A stretch of DNA of 64,000 nt from Muribaculaceae bacterium Isolate-110 (HZI). Its GTDB lineage: Bacteria; Bacteroidota; Bacteroidia; Bacteroidales; Muribaculaceae. The notes under the pieces were generated by a model. That model ran no database searches. It was not told the DNA's origin and saw only the letters and a list, made by a program, of their open reading frames with translations. The stretch is taken from assembly GCA_003762875.1 (NCBI GenBank), contig RIBL01000013.1:26671-90670 (forward strand), read 5' to 3'. Shown piece by piece: positions 36,052 to 45,246 of this stretch. Position numbers and translations under genes: made by a program. Each line of letters begins with the position of its first letter. Position 1 is the first letter of the stretch.

Positions 36052-36082
36052 TTTGCAGATATAGATTATTTTTGTACCTTTG
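36052..36082 (+). promoter_or_regulatory. Consensus Bacteroidota promoter of nifJ
   Basis: TTTG (36052-36055), 19-nt spacer, TACCTTTG (36075-36082): an ideal -33/-7 pair. The predicted leader is about 100 nt. A strong promoter fits the codon-biased nifJ gene. Confidence 0.85.
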
Positions 36083-36191
36083 CGAGGGGTATTCCCAGCC
36101 GGAGCAGGCACGGAATCAACTCCGCGTCAACCAAATGCTAATACCTCACTGACTGTACAGAAAAACAATACATTATTTCTATAATATCACT

Positions 36192-39100
36192 ATGAGCAAA
36201 GAAAAAAAATTCTTGACTTGTGATGGCAACCAGGCAGCTGCCCACGTGAGCTACATGTTCTCGGAAGTAGCAGCCATTTACCCCATCACCCCGTCGTCGA
36301 CCATGGCTGAATACGTTGACGAATGGGCAGCAGCAGGCCGCAAAAACATCTTCGGAGAGACTGTTCTCGTGCAGGAAATGCAGAGCGAAGGTGGTGCAGC
36401 CGGTGCCGTACACGGCTCACTCCAGGCCGGTGCACTCACCACTACCTACACCGCATCGCAGGGTCTCCTCCTGATGATACCCAATATGTACAAGATTGCC
36501 GGTGAGTTACTTCCCTGCGTGTTCCACGTATCGGCCCGTACACTCGCCAGCCACGCCCTCTCAATCTTCGGTGACCACCAGGACGTGATGTCATGCCGCC
36601 AGACAGGCTTCGCCATGCTGGCCGAAGGCTCCGTACAGGAAGTTATGGACCTCGCAGGTGTAGCCCACCTCGCCACCCTCAAGAGCCGTGTGCCCTTCCT
36701 CAACTTCTTTGACGGTTTCCGCACATCGCACGAAATCCAGAAGATCGAGGCCATGGACCAGGACGACCTCGCTCCCCTGGTGGACCAGCAGGCTCTCGCC
36801 GACTTCCGCGCACGTGCCCTCAACCCCGCCAACCCCGTAGCACGCGGTATGGCCGAGAACGGTGACGTATTCTTCCAGCACCGCGAGGCTTGCAACGAAT
36901 ACTACAACCGTGTCCCCGAAATCGTAGAGGACTACATGAAGGAAATCACCCGCATCACCGGTCGTGAATATCACCTCTTCAACTACTACGGAGCCGAGGA
37001 TGCCGAGCGCGTAATCATCGCCATGGGTTCAGTGACCCAGGCCGCTCAGGAAGCCATCGACCACCTCGTAGCCAACGGCGAGAAGGTAGGTCTCGTGTCG
37101 GTACACCTCTACCGTCCCTTCTCGGCCAAGCACTTCCTCGCAGCAGTGCCCAAGACCGCCAAGCGCATCGCAGTGCTCGACCGCACCAAGGAGCCCGGCG
37201 CAAACGGCGAGCCCCTCTATCTCGACGTGCGTGACTGCTTCTACGGTCAGGAGAACGCTCCCCTTATCGTCGGCGGCCGCTACGGTCTCGCTTCCAAGGA
37301 CACCACTCCCGCCCAGATCATCGCAGTGTTCGAGAACCTCGCTCTCCCCACTCCCAAGGATCACTTCACCCTCGGCATCATCGACGACGTTACCTTCACC
37401 TCACTTCCCCCGAAGGAGGAGATCGCACTCGGCGGCGAGAGCACTTTCGAGGCTAAGTTCTACGGTCTCGGTGCCGACGGTACAGTAGGAGCCAACAAGA
37501 ACTCCGTGAAGATCATCGGTGACAACACCAACAAATATTGCCAGGCTTACTTCGCTTACGACTCCAAGAAGTCGGGCGGCTTCACATGCTCACACCTCCG
37601 CTTCGGTGACGACCCCATCCGTTCGACCTATCTCGTGACCACCCCCAACTTCGTGGCATGTCACGTCCAGGCCTACCTCCACATGTATGACGTCACCCGC
37701 GGTCTGCGCAAGGGCGGCACATTCCTTCTCAACACCATCTGGGAAGGCGAAGAGCTGGCCAAGAACCTCCCCAACAAGATCAAAAAGTACTTTGCTGACA
37801 ACGACATCAAGGTATACTATATCAACGCTACCAAGATTGCCCAGGAGATCGGTCTCGGCAACCGCACCAACACCATTCTCCAGAGCGCGTTCTTCCGCAT
37901 CACCGAGGTAATCCCCGTAGATCTCGCCGTAGAGCAGATGAAGAAGTTCATCGTCAAGAGCTACGGCAAGAAGGGTCAGGACGTCGTTGACAAGAACTAC
38001 GCAGCCGTTGACCGCGGCGGCGAGTACAAGCAGCTCCCCGTCGACGCTGCATGGAGCAACCTCCAGCCCGAGGCCCCCGCTGCCAACAACGATCCCGAAT
38101 TTATCAACAACATCGTACGTCCCATCAACGCTCAGGACGGCGACCTTCTCAAAGTCAGCGACTTCGTAGGCCGCGAGGACGGCACCTGGGAACAGGGCAC
38201 CGCAGCTTATGAGAAGCGTGGCGTTGCAGCCTTCGTGCCCGAATGGCTCGAGGAGAACTGTATCCAGTGTAACTTCTGCGCCTATGTATGTCCTCACGCC
38301 GCCATCCGTCCCTTCGTGCTCGACGCCGACGAAATGGCAGCCGCTCCCTTCGGCGAGGACGCTACAATCCCCGCCATCGGCAAGCAGTTCACCGGCATGC
38401 GCTTCCTCCAGAGCGTAGACGTGCTCGACTGTCTCGGCTGTAACAACTGTGTGGCTGTATGTCCCGGCAAGAAGGGCGTGAAGGCTCTCTCCATGAAGCC
38501 CCTCGAGACTCAGCTCGACGTTCAGAAAGAGTGGGATTACTGCGTGGCCAAGGTCGCTTCCAAGCAGCACCTCGTCGACATCAAGTCGACCGTCAAGAAC
38601 TCTCAGTTCGCTACTCCGCTCTTTGAGTTCTCCGGCGCATGCTCGGGTTGCGGTGAGACTCCCTATGTCAAGCTCATCTCGCAGCTCTTCGGCGACCACG
38701 AAATCGTGGCCAACGCTACCGGTTGCTCGTCAATCTACTCCGGCTCCGTACCCTCTACCCCCTACACCAAGAACGCAAAGGGCGAAGGTGTGGCATGGGC
38801 CAACTCGCTCTTCGAGGACTTCGCAGAGTTTGGTCTCGGCATGAGCATCGCACACGAGAAGCTCCAGATGCGCGTAGCCGCCTACATGCAGGCCGCTCTC
38901 GAGTGTGACAAGTGCAGCTCTGACATCAAGGCTCTCGCCCAGCAGTGGCTCGACAACCGCAACGACGTTACCGCCACCAAGGAAGTAGCCGAGAAGATCG
39001 TACCTCTCTGCGAGGCTTGCGGATGTGACGTATGCAAGGGCATCCTCTCCGTCAAGGAGCACATCGCCAACCGTTCGCAGTGGATCATCGCCGGCGACGG

Positions 39101-39746
39101 TGCCGCATATGACATCGGCTTCGGCGGTCTCGACCACGTACTCGCTTCGGGCAAGAACGTCAACGTACTCGTAGTCGACACCGAGGTTTACTCCAACACC
39201 GGCGGTCAGGCCTCCAAGGCTACCCCCGTGGGCGCAATCGCCAAGTTTGCCGCTGCCGGCAAGCGTGTACGCAAGAAGGACCTCGGCCTCATCGCCTCGA
39301 CCTATGGTTACGTATACGTGGCACAGATCGCCATGGGTGCCGACAACGCTCAGACCCTCAAGGCCATCCGCGAGGCTGAGGCTTATGACGGTCCCTCGAT
39401 CATCATCGCCTACGCTCCCTGTATCAACCACGGCATCCGCACAGGCATGGGCCACGCTCAGGAAGAGCAGAAGGCAGCTGTTGAGTGTGGCTACTGGCAC
39501 CTCTGGCGTTACAACCCCGCTCTCGAGGACGAAGGCAAGAACCCCTTCACTCTCGACTCAAAGACTCCCGACTGGGATAAGTTTGAGGACTTCCTCAAGG
39601 GTGAGGTACGTTACGCATCAGTAATGAAGCAGTATCCCGCCGAAGCAGCCGAGCTCTTCGCAGCAGCCAAGGCCAACGCCCAGTGGCGTTACAACAACTA
39701 CCTCCGCCTCTCCAAGCAGCAGTGGGGTGTAGAGCCTGAGGCTTAA
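36192..39746 (+). CDS. nifJ: Pyruvate:ferredoxin (flavodoxin) oxidoreductase
   Basis: The 1184-residue single-chain PFOR has all expected domains. The N-terminal pyruvate domain has YPITPSSTMAEYVDEWAA near 30. The CoA-binding and linker regions follow. Two [4Fe-4S] clusters are bound by CIQCNFCAYVCPHAA near 695 and CLGCNNCVAVCPG near 750. The C-terminal TPP domain has SGACSGCGETPYVKL near 815, ATGCSSIYSGS, GDGAAYDIGFGGLDHVL near 970 and SNTGGQASKATPVGA near 1000. It oxidises pyruvate to acetyl-CoA and reduces ferredoxin, a central step of anaerobic metabolism. Codon use is strongly biased towards C-ending, high-expression codons. It is monocistronic with its own promoter and terminator. Confidence 0.98.
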   Translation: MSKEKKFLTCDGNQAAAHVSYMFSEVAAIYPITPSSTMAEYVDEWAAAGRKNIFGETVLVQEMQSEGGAAGAVHGSLQAGALTTTYTASQGLLLMIPNMYKIAGELLPCVFHVSARTLASHALSIFGDHQDVMSCRQTGFAMLAEGSVQEVMDLAGVAHLATLKSRVPFLNFFDGFRTSHEIQKIEAMDQDDLAPLVDQQALADFRARALNPANPVARGMAENGDVFFQHREACNEYYNRVPEIVEDYMKEITRITGREYHLFNYYGAEDAERVIIAMGSVTQAAQEAIDHLVANGEKVGLVSVHLYRPFSAKHFLAAVPKTAKRIAVLDRTKEPGANGEPLYLDVRDCFYGQENAPLIVGGRYGLASKDTTPAQIIAVFENLALPTPKDHFTLGIIDDVTFTSLPPKEEIALGGESTFEAKFYGLGADGTVGANKNSVKIIGDNTNKYCQAYFAYDSKKSGGFTCSHLRFGDDPIRSTYLVTTPNFVACHVQAYLHMYDVTRGLRKGGTFLLNTIWEGEELAKNLPNKIKKYFADNDIKVYYINATKIAQEIGLGNRTNTILQSAFFRITEVIPVDLAVEQMKKFIVKSYGKKGQDVVDKNYAAVDRGGEYKQLPVDAAWSNLQPEAPAANNDPEFINNIVRPINAQDGDLLKVSDFVGREDGTWEQGTAAYEKRGVAAFVPEWLEENCIQCNFCAYVCPHAAIRPFVLDADEMAAAPFGEDATIPAIGKQFTGMRFLQSVDVLDCLGCNNCVAVCPGKKGVKALSMKPLETQLDVQKEWDYCVAKVASKQHLVDIKSTVKNSQFATPLFEFSGACSGCGETPYVKLISQLFGDHEIVANATGCSSIYSGSVPSTPYTKNAKGEGVAWANSLFEDFAEFGLGMSIAHEKLQMRVAAYMQAALECDKCSSDIKALAQQWLDNRNDVTATKEVAEKIVPLCEACGCDVCKGILSVKEHIANRSQWIIAGDGAAYDIGFGGLDHVLASGKNVNVLVVDTEVYSNTGGQASKATPVGAIAKFAAAGKRVRKKDLGLIASTYGYVYVAQIAMGADNAQTLKAIREAEAYDGPSIIIAYAPCINHGIRTGMGHAQEEQKAAVECGYWHLWRYNPALEDEGKNPFTLDSKTPDWDKFEDFLKGEVRYASVMKQYPAEAAELFAAAKANAQWRYNNYLRLSKQQWGVEPEA

Positions 39747-39803
39747 TTGAAAGTTTACAAAGTATAGAGTTTAAAGTTTAGACTTATATACGACACACCT
39801 ACC

Positions 39804-39836
39804 GGGGCCGGGCCATATTATGGCTCGGCCCCTTTT
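39804..39836 (+). terminator. Rho-independent terminator of nifJ
   Basis: GGGGCCGGGCCAT pairs with ATGGCTCGGCCCC and is followed by TTTTATT. It lies 58 nt after the nifJ stop. Confidence 0.85.
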
Positions 39837-39882
39837 ATTGCAACCTCGCCCGCTATCCCTTGATTTGCAAAAAAAAATTACC

Positions 39883-39890
39883 TACTTTTG
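39883..39890 (+). promoter_or_regulatory. -7 box of the SIS-isomerase operon
   Basis: TACTTTTG matches TAnnTTTG, 28 nt before the 39918 start; TTTG 15 nt upstream is a short-spaced -33 candidate. Confidence 0.55.
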
Positions 39891-39917
39891 TAATCTAATC
39901 AACCAACCTCAACTATC

Positions 39918-40529
39918 ATGACCATTCAGGAGTCGATGCACGACATATTACAGCGCGAAGCCCGGGCTCTTCTTTCCATCCCCTACACGCCCGACTATGA
40001 CCGCGCCGTAGAGCTGATAATCGAACATGTACACCGCCGCGGGGGCAAACTCGTCACCGCCGGAATGGGCAAGGCCGGACAGATAGCCATGAACATCGCC
40101 ACCACATTCTCCTCGACCGGCACCCCGGCTGTCAACCTCCACCCCAGCGAGGCCCAGCACGGCGACCTCGGCGTGCTCCAGCCAAACGACGTGATGCTGC
40201 TCATCTCCAACTCGGGACGCACACGCGAAGTGCTCGAACTCGTCACCCTGGCCAAGAACCTCTATCCCGGCATACCGCTCATCGGCATCACCGGCAATCC
40301 CGAGAGTGAACTAACCCGCCTCACGGACGTTACACTCTTGACAGGTGGTGCGCCCGAAGTGTGTCCGCTCGGACTGACTCCCACCACCTCGACCACAGTC
40401 ATGACCGTCATCGGCGACATACTCGTGGTCAACGTCACGCGTCTCATAGACTTCACCACCGAAGAGTATGCCAAACGTCACCACGGAGGCTATCTCGGCC
40501 ACAAGTCACGCAAAGAAACAGGTTTCTAA
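39918..40529 (+). CDS. SIS-domain sugar-phosphate isomerase (KdsD/GutQ type, no CBS domains)
   Basis: The 203-residue protein is a single SIS domain. It has KLVTAGMGKAGQIAMNIATTFSSTG near 44-68, HPSEAQHGDLGVLQPNDVMLLISNSG near 75-100, and TSTTVMTVIGDILVV near 158. Motifs match arabinose-5-phosphate isomerase (LHPxEAxHGDLG), the first step to KDO. KdsD of E. coli also has two CBS domains; here they are absent, as in many Bacteroidota. It starts an operon with a PfkB-like gene 11 nt downstream. Confidence 0.88.
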   Translation: MTIQESMHDILQREARALLSIPYTPDYDRAVELIIEHVHRRGGKLVTAGMGKAGQIAMNIATTFSSTGTPAVNLHPSEAQHGDLGVLQPNDVMLLISNSGRTREVLELVTLAKNLYPGIPLIGITGNPESELTRLTDVTLLTGGAPEVCPLGLTPTTSTTVMTVIGDILVVNVTRLIDFTTEEYAKRHHGGYLGHKSRKETGF

Positions 40530-40540
40530 AACCACCTCAT

Positions 40541-41395
40541 ATGAACAAAGCAATCTATATCGGTGAACTGACGCTCAACGTCTCGCTCGCGCCCGACGGC
40601 AACGCCACCACACGCGTAGGCGACCGCGCCGTGGCCGCCGCAATGCTTGATGCCCGGATGGGTATCGACACCATGTTTGTAGGCGAAGCCTCGGCCGACA
40701 CTGTGGGCGACCATATAGTCGACACCCTCGGCCGCTCACACGTCGACACCTCGGCGATCGACCGTTTCACCGAAGGGGCGAGCCCCGTCAGGATTGCATC
40801 CGCGACAAGCCCGTATGACGACAGCCGAGCCGTGCTCCACGCCGCCTATCCCGGCGAGCCGGTCAATCCCGTGTGGCCCCGTGTCAACGAGGGCGACGTC
40901 ATGGTCTACGGCTCCTACATGGCCATCGACAAGCGCAACCACAAGTCGGTCATGGAACTGGTGAGCCACGCCCGCGCCCGCAAGGCCGAGACTGTCTATC
41001 TCCCCTACTTTGACCTCAACCTCGTGCCGCGCATCACACGCGTCATGCCCGAAGTGTGGGAGTGTCTTGAGCAGGCATCGCTCATCATAGCCTCCGTCGA
41101 CGACATCGCGGCCCTCTTCCCGGGCGAGACTCCGGCCGATGCATTCCGCGCCCACATGCTGTTTTACTGCCGCCGCTGTCTCGTACTCGACTATGCGGCG
41201 ATGGGCATGCAGTTTTTTGACGGCGACTCGTCATGGACACTCAAGTGTCATCCCACGGCCGACGACCGTTTCCACTGGACTTCCGCAGCCATAGCCGGAG
41301 CCGTGCGCGCCCTCACCGAAGGCGTCACCGACCCCGACGACATCATGGCCATGGCCAGCGAGACCGCCCACTCGATACTCTCGGAAAAAATTTAA
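40541..41395 (+). CDS. PfkB/ribokinase-fold protein, likely catalytically altered
   Basis: The 284-residue protein has a ribokinase-like layout: IYIGELTLNVSLAPDG at the start, TRVGDRAVAAAMLDARMGIDTMFVGEASADTVGDHIVDTL near 25-65, DTSAIDRFTEGASPVRIA near 70, and SLIIASVDDIAALFPGE near 187. The family anion-hole and catalytic-base motif G-A-G-D is missing; the equivalent position reads FHWTSAAIAGAVRAL. It may therefore be non-catalytic or use another chemistry. It is coupled to the SIS isomerase (11 nt), so a sugar-phosphate role is plausible. Start ATG 40541 is preferred; a longer frame upstream is only an overlap with the isomerase. Confidence 0.75.
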   Translation: MNKAIYIGELTLNVSLAPDGNATTRVGDRAVAAAMLDARMGIDTMFVGEASADTVGDHIVDTLGRSHVDTSAIDRFTEGASPVRIASATSPYDDSRAVLHAAYPGEPVNPVWPRVNEGDVMVYGSYMAIDKRNHKSVMELVSHARARKAETVYLPYFDLNLVPRITRVMPEVWECLEQASLIIASVDDIAALFPGETPADAFRAHMLFYCRRCLVLDYAAMGMQFFDGDSSWTLKCHPTADDRFHWTSAAIAGAVRALTEGVTDPDDIMAMASETAHSILSEKI

Positions 41396-41417
41396 TCCCC
41401 CCAAAAAATCACTCCCG

Positions 41418-42437
41418 ATGAAGCCCCTCTCGATCGAATCAGTATTCCTGCCCCCCACGGCCGACATTGCCCCGCTGCAAAAGCGCGTCAAGCGCAGCCG
41501 CGGAGCCGCCGACACACTCGCAGCTTTACAGGAAGCCGACTTCAACACCGCATATGACAACCTGCGCATCTACGGTGCCGAGATGGTGGCCCACGGCGAG
41601 ACCGACAAAGCAGTCGAGACACTCACTGCCATAACCGACTGCATCACCGCACTCCCCTCGCCGGCTGAAGGCCTTACACTTGACCTTCACGCTGCAATCA
41701 TGCAGATACTCACAGCCCTCTACATCGAGATGGCCGACATGGACCACGCTGCCGTCTGCGCAGCCGGCGCGCTCAACCTGCTCGCACAGCAGCCGCGCCG
41801 CAAAGACCAGGCCTATCTCCAGGTGCTCGGATGTCTGCTCTACGACATAGCCTTTCTCCACAGCGAACGACGTGAGTACAAACAGGCCGAGCGCGAGATG
41901 GAAAAGTCAATCAAGATTTTCGAGCGTCTGGCCAAGACCGACCCCGACCGCTATGCACCGGCCCACATGATGTCGCTCAACGGCGCAACCTCGGTCTACC
42001 GCAACCGTGTGAAGCAGGCCGAGCTCCTCGCCCACTATCAGGCCGCGACTTCGGCCTATCTCCAGATGGTCAACGCCGGAGTGGAGGATGCGGCGACACG
42101 TCTGGTCGACTCTCTCACCGACGAGGGCGACACGCTCGCACGCATGGGCCGTCACCGTGAGGCTCTGCAATATTATTCGCGCGCGCTGAAATATCTCACA
42201 CGTCTCGAGCCGGAATTCACGCTCCGCCAGCTCTGCCTCTCCATATCGCTGGGCGAGTCAATGCTCCATGTCAACGCCATGCGCGACAAGGGCGTGCACC
42301 TGCTCAACACTATGCTCCACAAGGCCACCAAAATCAATGCTCTCGAGGAGCACCGCCGCATAGTCGACTCGCTCTACCGGGCCAAAAGCCGCTCGCTCGA
42401 CATCCTCAGCCTCTGGCACAAAATTTTCCCAAGATAG
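41418..42437 (+). CDS. TPR-type repeat protein, function unknown
   Basis: The 339-residue helical protein has tetratricopeptide-like repeats (for example ALYIEMADMDHAAVCAAGALNLL near 95, LHSERREYKQAEREMEKSIKIFERLA near 150, GRHREALQYYSRALKYLTRLEP near 240). It has no signal peptide or membrane helix, so it is probably a cytoplasmic scaffold. It follows the PfkB-like gene by 22 nt and precedes ribH by 28 nt; the dispersed TTGGCCGAAGGCCAA box lies between. Confidence 0.7.
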   Translation: MKPLSIESVFLPPTADIAPLQKRVKRSRGAADTLAALQEADFNTAYDNLRIYGAEMVAHGETDKAVETLTAITDCITALPSPAEGLTLDLHAAIMQILTALYIEMADMDHAAVCAAGALNLLAQQPRRKDQAYLQVLGCLLYDIAFLHSERREYKQAEREMEKSIKIFERLAKTDPDRYAPAHMMSLNGATSVYRNRVKQAELLAHYQAATSAYLQMVNAGVEDAATRLVDSLTDEGDTLARMGRHREALQYYSRALKYLTRLEPEFTLRQLCLSISLGESMLHVNAMRDKGVHLLNTMLHKATKINALEEHRRIVDSLYRAKSRSLDILSLWHKIFPR

Positions 42438-42452
42438 TTGGCCGAAGGCCAA
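42438..42452. repeat. Solo palindromic box TTGGCCGAAGGCCAA
   Basis: Single-box member of the dispersed palindrome family, beginning right after the TPR stop codon and 13 bp before ribH. Confidence 0.7.
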
Positions 42453-42465
42453 GTAAGTAAAGAAT

Positions 42466-42936
42466 ATGTCTACATTCTCACCCACCACCGCACTTCCCAA
42501 GCTCGAAGAAGCCCGTATAGCCATTGTAGCCGCCGAATGGAATAGCCACATCACAGGACCGCTGGCCGAAGGCGCAGTCGAAACACTTAAAAACAACGGA
42601 TTCCGACGCGAAGACGTCGACGTATTCACCGTGCCGGGAGCCGTCGAGCTCACCTTTGCAGCCTCCAAACTCATCGAAAACGGCGACTATGACGCCATCA
42701 TCGTGATCGGCTGCGTAATCAAGGGCGACACCCCCCACTTTGACTACGTATGCTCAAGCGTGACACAAGGCGTGACACATCTCAACGCCGAGTGTGACAT
42801 CCCCGTGATATTCGGAGTACTCACAGTGCTCGAAGAGCAGCAGGCCCTCGACCGTGCCGGCGGACGCCTCGGCAACAAAGGTTCCGAAGCCGCCGAGACT
42901 GCAATCAAGATGATTGACTTCAACCGCAAAGTGTAA
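42466..42936 (+). CDS. ribH: 6,7-dimethyl-8-ribityllumazine synthase
   Basis: The 156-residue protein has [20 protein letters not shown] near 20-38, [15 protein letters not shown] near 55, and [22 protein letters not shown] near 85 with the catalytic histidine. [18 protein letters not shown] near 118 and [11 protein letters not shown] follow. It joins the ribityl-aminouracil and dihydroxybutanone phosphate to make lumazine, the precursor of riboflavin, and forms pentameric or icosahedral assemblies. Length is typical. Confidence 0.96.
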   Translation: MSTFSPTTALPKLEEARIAIVAAEWNSHITGPLAEGAVETLKNNGFRREDVDVFTVPGAVELTFAASKLIENGDYDAIIVIGCVIKGDTPHFDYVCSSVTQGVTHLNAECDIPVIFGVLTVLEEQQALDRAGGRLGNKGSEAAETAIKMIDFNRKV

Positions 42937-42969
42937 AAAATTTCATCCACCCAATCTCCCCTCACCGAC

Positions 42970-44247
42970 ATGGAGCGTCTAATGCACTATGTGTGGCAAT
43001 ATCGTCTTATCACTCATGACGATATGGTCACCGTGGACGGACGACGGGTCACCGTCATCGACCCCGGCCGACACAACACCGATGCCGGCCCCGACTTCTT
43101 CAACGCAAAAGTCAGGATAGGCGATGACCTGTGGGCCGGCGACGTGGAGATGCATGTGCGCGCCAGCGACTGGCACCGCCACGGCCACCATAATGACCCG
43201 GCCTATGACTCGGTGGTGCTCCATGTGGTCGACAACGACGATTCACCCGTCGCGCGCCGCAACGGCGAGACGATACCGCAGATGACCATGCACTGCTCTC
43301 CACAGTTTCACGAGCGTTACAGCATGCTTGTCGGCCGCTCCGACATAGACTTGCCTTGCGCGAGGGAGCTGTCAGAGATAGCACCGCTCCACATCAACGG
43401 ATGGCTCACAGCTCTCGCCTATGAGCGCGTATATGCCAAGGCCGACGCTTTCACCGAAATACTCGACTCGCTGTCGAGCGACTGGGAACAGGCCACCTAC
43501 ATCATATTGGCCCGCGCACTGGGATTCAGCGTCAACTCCGAGCCCATGCAACGGCTCGCGCGCTCGATGCCGCTGCCGTTTCTGCGCAAACACAGCGACT
43601 CGCTCACTGCCGTCGAGGCTCTGCTCTTCGGCCAGGCTTCGCTCATCCCGCAGGGTCATCCCGACTCCTACACCGAGCGGCTGGCGCGGGAGTATGAATT
43701 TCTCGCACATAAATTCTCGCTGCGACCGTTACAGTCGGCCGGCTGGAAGATGGGACGCACGCGACCTCAGAATCTTCCCCACCGGCGCATAGCCACGCTG
43801 GCCGCTTTTATCGCCAACGACTTCCGCATCGTCAGCCGCATACTCAAGGCCAAGGAGCCCGAGGAGGTTATCGAACTGCTCCGCACACCTCTCACGGGTT
43901 ATTGGGCGCAGCGTTTCACCTTTGGCGCGCCGGGCGAACGCTCGTCGGCCGCCATGAGCCGCTCTTCGGCCATAGTGCTGGTGATAAATGTGGCCATACC
44001 GCTGCTCGTAGCCTATGGCACCAGGCATGGCGACGAGGCTATGACACAGAGAGCCTTTGAATGGCTCGCACTGCTGCCGTCGGAGTCCAACCGCATAGTG
44101 AGTCTGTTTGCTGCGGCGGGCATAGCGTCGCGCGACGCGTTTACGTCACAGGCTCTCATACAACTGCGCCGCCGCTATTGCGAGACCCACAGTTGTCTAT
44201 ACTGCCGCATAGGCCACCGGCTGCTCTCCATCCGTGCCAGACGATAG
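42970..44247 (+). CDS. DUF2851 family protein
   Basis: The 425-residue soluble protein matches DUF2851: MERLMHYVWQYRLI at the start, DPGRHNTDAGPDFFNAKVRIGDDLWAGDVEMHVRASDW near 35-72 (a highly conserved acidic/histidine block), and HHNDPAYDSVVLHVV near 75. The C-terminal CETHSCLYCRIG resembles a small metal site. Function is unknown; the H/D cluster suggests a nuclease-like or metal-binding fold (inference). It lies 33 nt after ribH. Confidence 0.85.
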   Translation: MERLMHYVWQYRLITHDDMVTVDGRRVTVIDPGRHNTDAGPDFFNAKVRIGDDLWAGDVEMHVRASDWHRHGHHNDPAYDSVVLHVVDNDDSPVARRNGETIPQMTMHCSPQFHERYSMLVGRSDIDLPCARELSEIAPLHINGWLTALAYERVYAKADAFTEILDSLSSDWEQATYIILARALGFSVNSEPMQRLARSMPLPFLRKHSDSLTAVEALLFGQASLIPQGHPDSYTERLAREYEFLAHKFSLRPLQSAGWKMGRTRPQNLPHRRIATLAAFIANDFRIVSRILKAKEPEEVIELLRTPLTGYWAQRFTFGAPGERSSAAMSRSSAIVLVINVAIPLLVAYGTRHGDEAMTQRAFEWLALLPSESNRIVSLFAAAGIASRDAFTSQALIQLRRRYCETHSCLYCRIGHRLLSIRARR

Positions 44248-44270
44248 AAAATCCTGGAGAGAGGATACCG

Positions 44271-44322
44271 AAAAAATACAGAACCCCGGATGCGATGTCG
44301 CGTCCGGGGTTCTGTATTTTTT
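44271..44322. terminator. Bidirectional terminator between DUF2851 and TPR genes
   Basis: AAATACAGAACCCCGGA and its complement flank a 12-nt loop, with A-tract before and T-tract after, between convergent genes. Confidence 0.9.
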
Positions 44323-44359
44323 TAGTATCTCTTTACCCGTAAGTCAGGTAAATCACATC

Positions 44360-45040
44360 TTAGTTGGCCATGGCTTTGGCACGCTCGAGATATTTCTCGA
44401 TGTCGATGCCCATCTGCATGCCATAGTTGGGATATTCCTTGAGGATTTCCTCATAGACCTTGATTTCGGCATTGTAGTCCTTCATCTCGTGGAGCACGGT
44501 GGCTTCCTTGAGCATGAAAGCAGGTGTGTAGGCGGGATTGTCGTCAGAGAGGCTTACAGCCTTCTTGAAGCAGTCGAGAGCATGTGAGTAGTCTTCGAGA
44601 TTGACGTAGCAGTCACCCTCAAGGCTCTTGGCTCCGGCACCGATTATCGACTCGTTTGCCGAGTAGTCGGAGAGATAGCTGATGGCTTCCTGATATTTGC
44701 CGTCCTTATAGAGAAGGATTGCGGCGTTGAGACCTGCGAGGTCGCCTGCGTCATAACCGTGGTCGGCTGCCACCTGCTGATACTTTGCGAGAGCGATGCT
44801 GTCGTTGCCCATGAGCAGCTCCATGTCGGCCTGGCCGAGAGCCTCGTTGGCGGTCTTGATGCCCGGCTGACGTATGGCGTAGACATATACGAGCACGGCT
44901 ACCACTACTACTGCGACAGCTACGCAAGCATACATCAGTGCCTTGGAATTGTTCTGCACCTTTTCGCCGAGGCCGGTGAGGGTGTCGTTGACCTCGTCGA
45001 TCGAGGTACGTGTTTCTTCTTCGTGAATCTTATTTGCCAT
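44360..45040 (-). CDS. Membrane-anchored TPR protein (YfgM-like)
   Basis: The 226-residue protein from ATG 45040 has a short cytoplasmic N-terminus, one membrane helix (ALMYACVAVAVVVVAVLVYVYA near 32-53), then TPR-like helices: LGQADMELLMGNDSIALAKYQ near 67, AILLYKDGKYQEAISYLSDY near 105, and DYSHALDCFKKAVSL near 145. YfgM-type proteins work with the Sec translocon or periplasmic chaperones in enterobacteria. The role here is unproven. ATG 45040 is chosen because the extension to 45103 is basic, unconserved leader sequence. Confidence 0.82.
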   Translation of the reverse strand: MANKIHEEETRTSIDEVNDTLTGLGEKVQNNSKALMYACVAVAVVVVAVLVYVYAIRQPGIKTANEALGQADMELLMGNDSIALAKYQQVAADHGYDAGDLAGLNAAILLYKDGKYQEAISYLSDYSANESIIGAGAKSLEGDCYVNLEDYSHALDCFKKAVSLSDDNPAYTPAFMLKEATVLHEMKDYNAEIKVYEEILKEYPNYGMQMGIDIEKYLERAKAMAN

Positions 45041-45154
45041 TGTGTTCTTAATTTTTTTCTTCGGTGGTAAAATGGGAGCGGCGCGGACAGATGGCCATTC
45101 CAAAGTGCAAATTTAGTACTAATTCCGCTAACCATAAAATTTTAGGCCCACAAT

Positions 45155-45186
45155 TTTGTGGCTCACGCATAAAGTTGTTATCTTTG
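45155..45186 (+). promoter_or_regulatory. Consensus promoter of the glycosyltransferase at 45247
   Basis: TTTG (45155-45158), 20-nt spacer, TATCTTTG (45179-45186). The leader is about 54 nt. Confidence 0.8.
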
Positions 45187-45246
45187 CCACACCCCCCAAT
45201 CTGACATGACACATCGTCCAACCTTCCATAATGACATATTAACCTA

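Noticed and set aside
37590..38699. 369-codon open frame on the minus strand inside nifJ
   Set aside because: It is opposite a strongly codon-biased, certain PFOR gene. Its sequence (runs of V, G, E, L) is the mirror of third-position C bias and matches no family.
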